DNA of 64,000 nt from CAXBNB01 sp049115735. Its GTDB lineage: Bacteria; Bacteroidota; Bacteroidia; Cytophagales; Cyclobacteriaceae. Where the stretch lies: positions 310,001 to 374,000 of the forward strand of contig JAGDZP010000005.1 of NCBI GenBank assembly GCA_049115735.1, given 5' to 3'. Shown in pieces: positions 61,901-64,000 of this stretch (position 1 is the stretch's first letter; each line of letters begins with the position of its first letter). Both the position numbers and the translations under genes were made by a program. Under the pieces are notes generated by a model. That model was not told the origin of the DNA. It saw only the letters and a list, made by a program, of their open reading frames with translations, and searched no databases.

Positions 61901-62623
61901 GTGGTCCAAATCGGATATACACAAAACCTTTCCATTTCTTATAGCTATAGCCGTGAAATAGAAGGTGACGGACAAGAATATCATTTAGTATTTTCGGTAG
62001 GCAATTATGATTCTCCATCGATTACACTTCCGATAGGTCAAAATGAAAATACAGGCACTGTAAATATAAACAGCGTTCCTCCTGGCACTTATACATTCTC
62101 CGTGCAAAAAGATAGTCCAACTATCGTAAGTGGGGATTTAAGCTACTATAAGAGAGTTGTAACTCCAGTTTACGTCAGGACCAAAGAAGTATATTTCGAG
62201 AATTTTGAAATTTATGAACAGCGTCTTCAAAGTTCGACAGCACGCACGGGAAATTATGTTTATGCAGGTGACTTTGATGTTCTTCTGGAAGATAAAATAC
62301 CAGGGGATTATACGCTTACTTATTGGTCTAGTCAAAACGGAATTGATTGGCAAAGAAATGAACTTTCTATTACAGTAGATGTAGATAGCATTAGGCACAT
62401 AATAAGTGGGGTTTCTTATTTGGATGATGTACGGCTATATCCCTCCGATGCGCAAATGACGAGCTTCACACATGACCCACTTCAAGGTCTTACGAGTCAA
62501 ACGGATCCTAATGGCAGAACAACATATTACGAATATGATTCCCAGGGAAGACTAGAACATGTTCGTGATGATGAACGGAATCTACTGAGTAAGAACGAAT
62601 ACCACTATAAAGGGCAGCCATAA
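58988..62623 (+). CDS. Large RHS/YD-repeat-like exported protein
   Basis: 1211 residues. A long, positively charged N-terminus with a hydrophobic stretch (WVLFFLFFSRMGIAQ) acts as signal. Then the Bacteroidota RHS start PPDAASFATYGTYPVSYYTGSPSISIPIFTI and GGVRVAQESSWVGLGWNLYPGGSI, many beta strands, and only a few YD-type repeats at the end (FTHDPLQGLTSQTDPNGRTTYYEYDSQGRLEHV). It ends EYHYKGQP with no core-domain signature and no C-terminal toxin module. Probably a surface protein. It overlaps the preceding gene by 4 nt (ATGA). Confidence 0.85.
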   Translation: MICSMYLLANQLFRQKWVLFFLFFSRMGIAQEWDMSPQPPDAASFATYGTYPVSYYTGSPSISIPIFTIQEGDVSVPITLSYSAGGVRVAQESSWVGLGWNLYPGGSISRMVVGAPDGDSHVSSLYTDIYNYWDGSNLEETYLKLDTTNLYWGRATGEGIESIEDDGNYNNFSYADKSIYESWALSSHLFQPDIFTFNVLGYSGKYYINPHTDEVVQVDKKEQLIIERDDSNWDPETDGWKIIMPNGAVAYFEDIEKTSKPGLSVDCSPSTPSLTWKITRIELKNGEEINFTYSNTTYETASISQTIVHAYQSYSDSISNRLKTAYGSFAVPTILDNCSTNGKPSDTKYELKTLTKITSPKYTIDFNLASGHSKPLLESIEISENYDNSFKIGYEFFLSPFNCVDGSWNQYIKSNGTTATYETEANYVKYKLNKLQKYSIKNSINQNYGNPHSFEYQEDIGLPSILSFAQDYWGYYNGQHGNTGLIPDETQIYASDGPYVVSELPIGMNDVRRKANANRGSSATHMKQGVLTKITYPTAGSTAFEYEPHKFYLSDEQDYILVASEISYNGLHYTKSTSNNSSAISTGAGLRIKEMRNYDENDFFASRKKFSYYESGILHEPVHFWRIDPKVQIISNGSIPHNIFESDEVFYYRLWTGNSTSHSQSFAIPNAVGYSHVDVFESDSETDTGEKTNGKSSYLFHNEETAYNVGLSRVTVGYLDSRNGLPTKVYLRDENNAIVSQTEYSYTKVESSTFLSMGAKHISASSTLGYNVFKFEFTPLKAEWWKQGWVKETQDDVLKKTDFTYSSDSHENARLLSQKTVNSAGDSLETKFYYAHDSPSNIQTTQATLDAMIAANMVNISLKTEQLVDNMLVGGSIVNYNTELHPSSTFQWEDGNYVQKQDIIYEDGHVISYNGVDGVPISFIWDESKDNPIAKVVNAINGQEEINYTNEDINTDYSYDHGAVAASPHINVVQIGYTQNLSISYSYSREIEGDGQEYHLVFSVGNYDSPSITLPIGQNENTGTVNINSVPPGTYTFSVQKDSPTIVSGDLSYYKRVVTPVYVRTKEVYFENFEIYEQRLQSSTARTGNYVYAGDFDVLLEDKIPGDYTLTYWSSQNGIDWQRNELSITVDVDSIRHIISGVSYLDDVRLYPSDAQMTSFTHDPLQGLTSQTDPNGRTTYYEYDSQGRLEHVRDDERNLLSKNEYHYKGQP

Positions 62624-62665
62624 GTTGACCATTACCTCTCACCTTAATAATTAATAATTAGAATC

Positions 62666-63139
62666 ATGAAAAAATCAATATTTGGTAGAAGGCTTACTCT
62701 AGGCGCCTTATGTATCCTTATTTTATCAATAAATTCAGCTATTGCACAGGATAATTCTATTCAAGAAAATAGAGAGTCTCTGATTGGAACCTGGGCATTA
62801 GATTATAATAAGAGCATAGATCAAATTGATTCAAGTTCCAAGACTCATTATGATGGTTTAAGTAACGAAAAGAAGAATAGAATAGCTGATTCGTTCACTG
62901 GACGCAAAATGATATTTGGCGAAGATGGTACTTATACTTTGCAATTAAATCGGGGAATGGTGGTAAGCGGAACTTGGGAGCTGACAGACGAATTGACCAT
63001 TTTGATAGGCCTGGATGGAAAACAATTTGAGCAGAAGATAATAAGCATTTCTAGTTCCGAAATGCTGCTGAACCTTGGAGGTGACCAATCTAAGAACCGT
63101 TTGTTTCGGAAATGGTATTTAAATAAAGTCAAAAACTAG
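62666..63139 (+). CDS. Small lipocalin-like exported protein
   Basis: 157 residues. Signal peptide about 1-27 (ending IAQ). The mature part has the pattern SLIGTWALDYNKS...GRKMIFGEDGTYTLQLNRGMVVSGTWELTDELTILIGLDGKQFEQKIISIS, which fits a lipocalin-like (DUF5004-type) beta barrel, ending WYLNKVKN. Its role in the RHS cluster is unknown; it might be an accessory or immunity-type partner. It is 42 nt after the RHS gene and 14 nt ahead of the next gene, all on one strand. Confidence 0.72.
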   Translation: MKKSIFGRRLTLGALCILILSINSAIAQDNSIQENRESLIGTWALDYNKSIDQIDSSSKTHYDGLSNEKKNRIADSFTGRKMIFGEDGTYTLQLNRGMVVSGTWELTDELTILIGLDGKQFEQKIISISSSEMLLNLGGDQSKNRLFRKWYLNKVKN

Positions 63140-63153
63140 CAAAACGAATCATC

Positions 63154-64000
63154 ATGATAAAAGATATGAATCTCATAGGTTTTATTGGAAAAAGTTGGTT
63201 AAAAATAGTTTTGACCTCTTTAATCTCACTCAGCCTTCATAACAAAGGTTTTTCTCAAGAGATATCTATTTCTGGGCCTACTTCGGCTAACCAAAATGAT
63301 ACAGATTACTACAATGTATACGACATCTTTGACACCATCACTGACTATTATTGGGATGCTGGGTCGAATCAAATTTTATCTGAAGGAGAGACGAGTGCCA
63401 CAATAAAATGGACACAATCCGGAAATCAATACTTGTACTACGAGGCAAATACTTTTTTTGATTATTATTGGGGTGAAACAGTTGTGAGTGTAGCGTCTTC
63501 AGGGCCATCTAATCCGCCTAACCCTACAATCACGACTTCTGGAGTTTGTTCCAACGGACAGGCAACTTTAACCAGGAGTGGGAGCCCCCCTAGTGGAGTT
63601 ACATGGTATTGGCAGGGAAAAACCAGTAATGGGACATCAACCTCTAAGGGATCTGGGACAACTTTTATCGCAAACGAAGGCTCTGGTAACTATTATATTA
63701 GGGCCAGAAATAGCAGTAATCAATGGAGTAGTGGCTCTGGAGTTGTGAATGTCATCATCACCAACAACCCTCCCACAGATGAAATTTATATAACAGGTGG
63801 CGGGGTTTCTTGTGGATCGGGAAATGCTATGGGTCTAACTATTGCAGATCCTGCTCGGGTGACAGATAATACTGTCTTTAAGCTTAAAAAGAATGGAACA
63901 GAGGTAGCGAATTTTACAAAAACTGTTGATCAGGAGGATTGGAGTTTTAACTATACCGGTACTGCGGGTACATATACTGTTACAGCTGCAAGTTTTGGTT
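63154..64000 (+). CDS. Large exported Ig-repeat protein, 5' part
   Basis: About 282 codons are inside the window and the frame is still open at the end. ATG at 63154, then MIKDMNLIGFIGKSW, a hydrophobic stretch and a cleavage site near FSQE. The mature part holds Ig/PKD-like repeats: SISGPTSANQNDTDYYNVYD; then PTITTSGVCSNGQATLTRSGSPPSGVTWYW; then DEIYITGGGVSCGSGNAMGLTI, each with a strand pattern around a Cys or Gly. In Bacteroidota, such N-termini often precede a DUF6443/RHS region, so it may be the main RHS protein of the cluster; this is inferred as the remainder is not in view. Confidence 0.75.
   Translation, partial: MIKDMNLIGFIGKSWLKIVLTSLISLSLHNKGFSQEISISGPTSANQNDTDYYNVYDIFDTITDYYWDAGSNQILSEGETSATIKWTQSGNQYLYYEANTFFDYYWGETVVSVASSGPSNPPNPTITTSGVCSNGQATLTRSGSPPSGVTWYWQGKTSNGTSTSKGSGTTFIANEGSGNYYIRARNSSNQWSSGSGVVNVIITNNPPTDEIYITGGGVSCGSGNAMGLTIADPARVTDNTVFKLKKNGTEVANFTKTVDQEDWSFNYTGTAGTYTVTAASFG

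Noticed and set aside
59000..62600. RHS protein as a complete polymorphic toxin
   Set aside because: It ends right after two YD repeats with no core-domain signature or toxin module, so it is called only RHS-like.

Overview
The window is a chromosomal segment of a Bacteroidota bacterium, most likely a marine member of the order Cytophagales. The evidence is a type IX secretion pair (PorU and PorV), several promoter elements matching the Bacteroidota -7 consensus TAnnTTTG, a MurF-alanine racemase fusion, DUF2911 and DUF1573 proteins, an HU-HIG type DNA-binding protein, RHS/YD proteins of the Bacteroidota kind, and weak or absent Shine-Dalgarno sequences. No tRNA, rRNA, CRISPR array or intact transposase was recognised. 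Genus-level placement is not possible from this sequence alone.

Layout. Positions 1-9742 are mostly minus-strand: the 5' end of lipB, one plus-strand lipoprotein, then a run (read right to left) of a metallo-beta-lactamase-fold hydrolase, pssA, porU, porV, a non-catalytic M16 peptidase and an MscS channel. Positions 9871-39503 are a housekeeping mosaic: an FAD oxidoreductase, a large TolB-like/outer-membrane-barrel protein, a YicC RNase, a UvrD-type helicase, a uracil-DNA glycosylase, hemE, a hybrid sensor kinase, a PfkB kinase, an aminotransferase, recR, clpS, murF-alr, fumC, a SPOR protein, map, DUF1573, and a histidine kinase with its OmpR-type regulator.

Positions 39504-52470 hold a catabolic island: a Tat-exported aldo/keto reductase, a GH78-like rhamnosidase, a GH2 enzyme, a sulfatase, an enolase-superfamily dehydratase or racemase, an AraC regulator and a GntP permease. 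This set fits capture of a sulfated, rhamnose- and uronate-containing glycan (ulvan-like, inferred), with the final sugar acid imported by GntP. There is no SusC/SusD pair. About 36-bp imperfect direct repeats sit at both edges (39501 and 52219). A frameshifted scrap of a second M56/BlaR1 gene lies just inside the right edge. A shared TTACCCTA box occurs in the two main control regions.

Positions 52470-56820 carry a BlaR1/BlaI pair with two clear 16-bp operator dyads, a soluble-type output sensor kinase and an HU-like protein. Upstream of the HU-like gene is the most striking non-coding signal: four copies of GATACGTAT(C) at exactly 22-bp intervals. A degenerate repeat and a very AT-rich tract follow. 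From 57633 to the end is a surface or secreted RHS/YD cluster: a coiled-coil plus barrel protein, a 1211-residue RHS-like protein without a toxin tail, a lipocalin-like small protein, and the 5' part of a large Ig-repeat protein that runs off the window.
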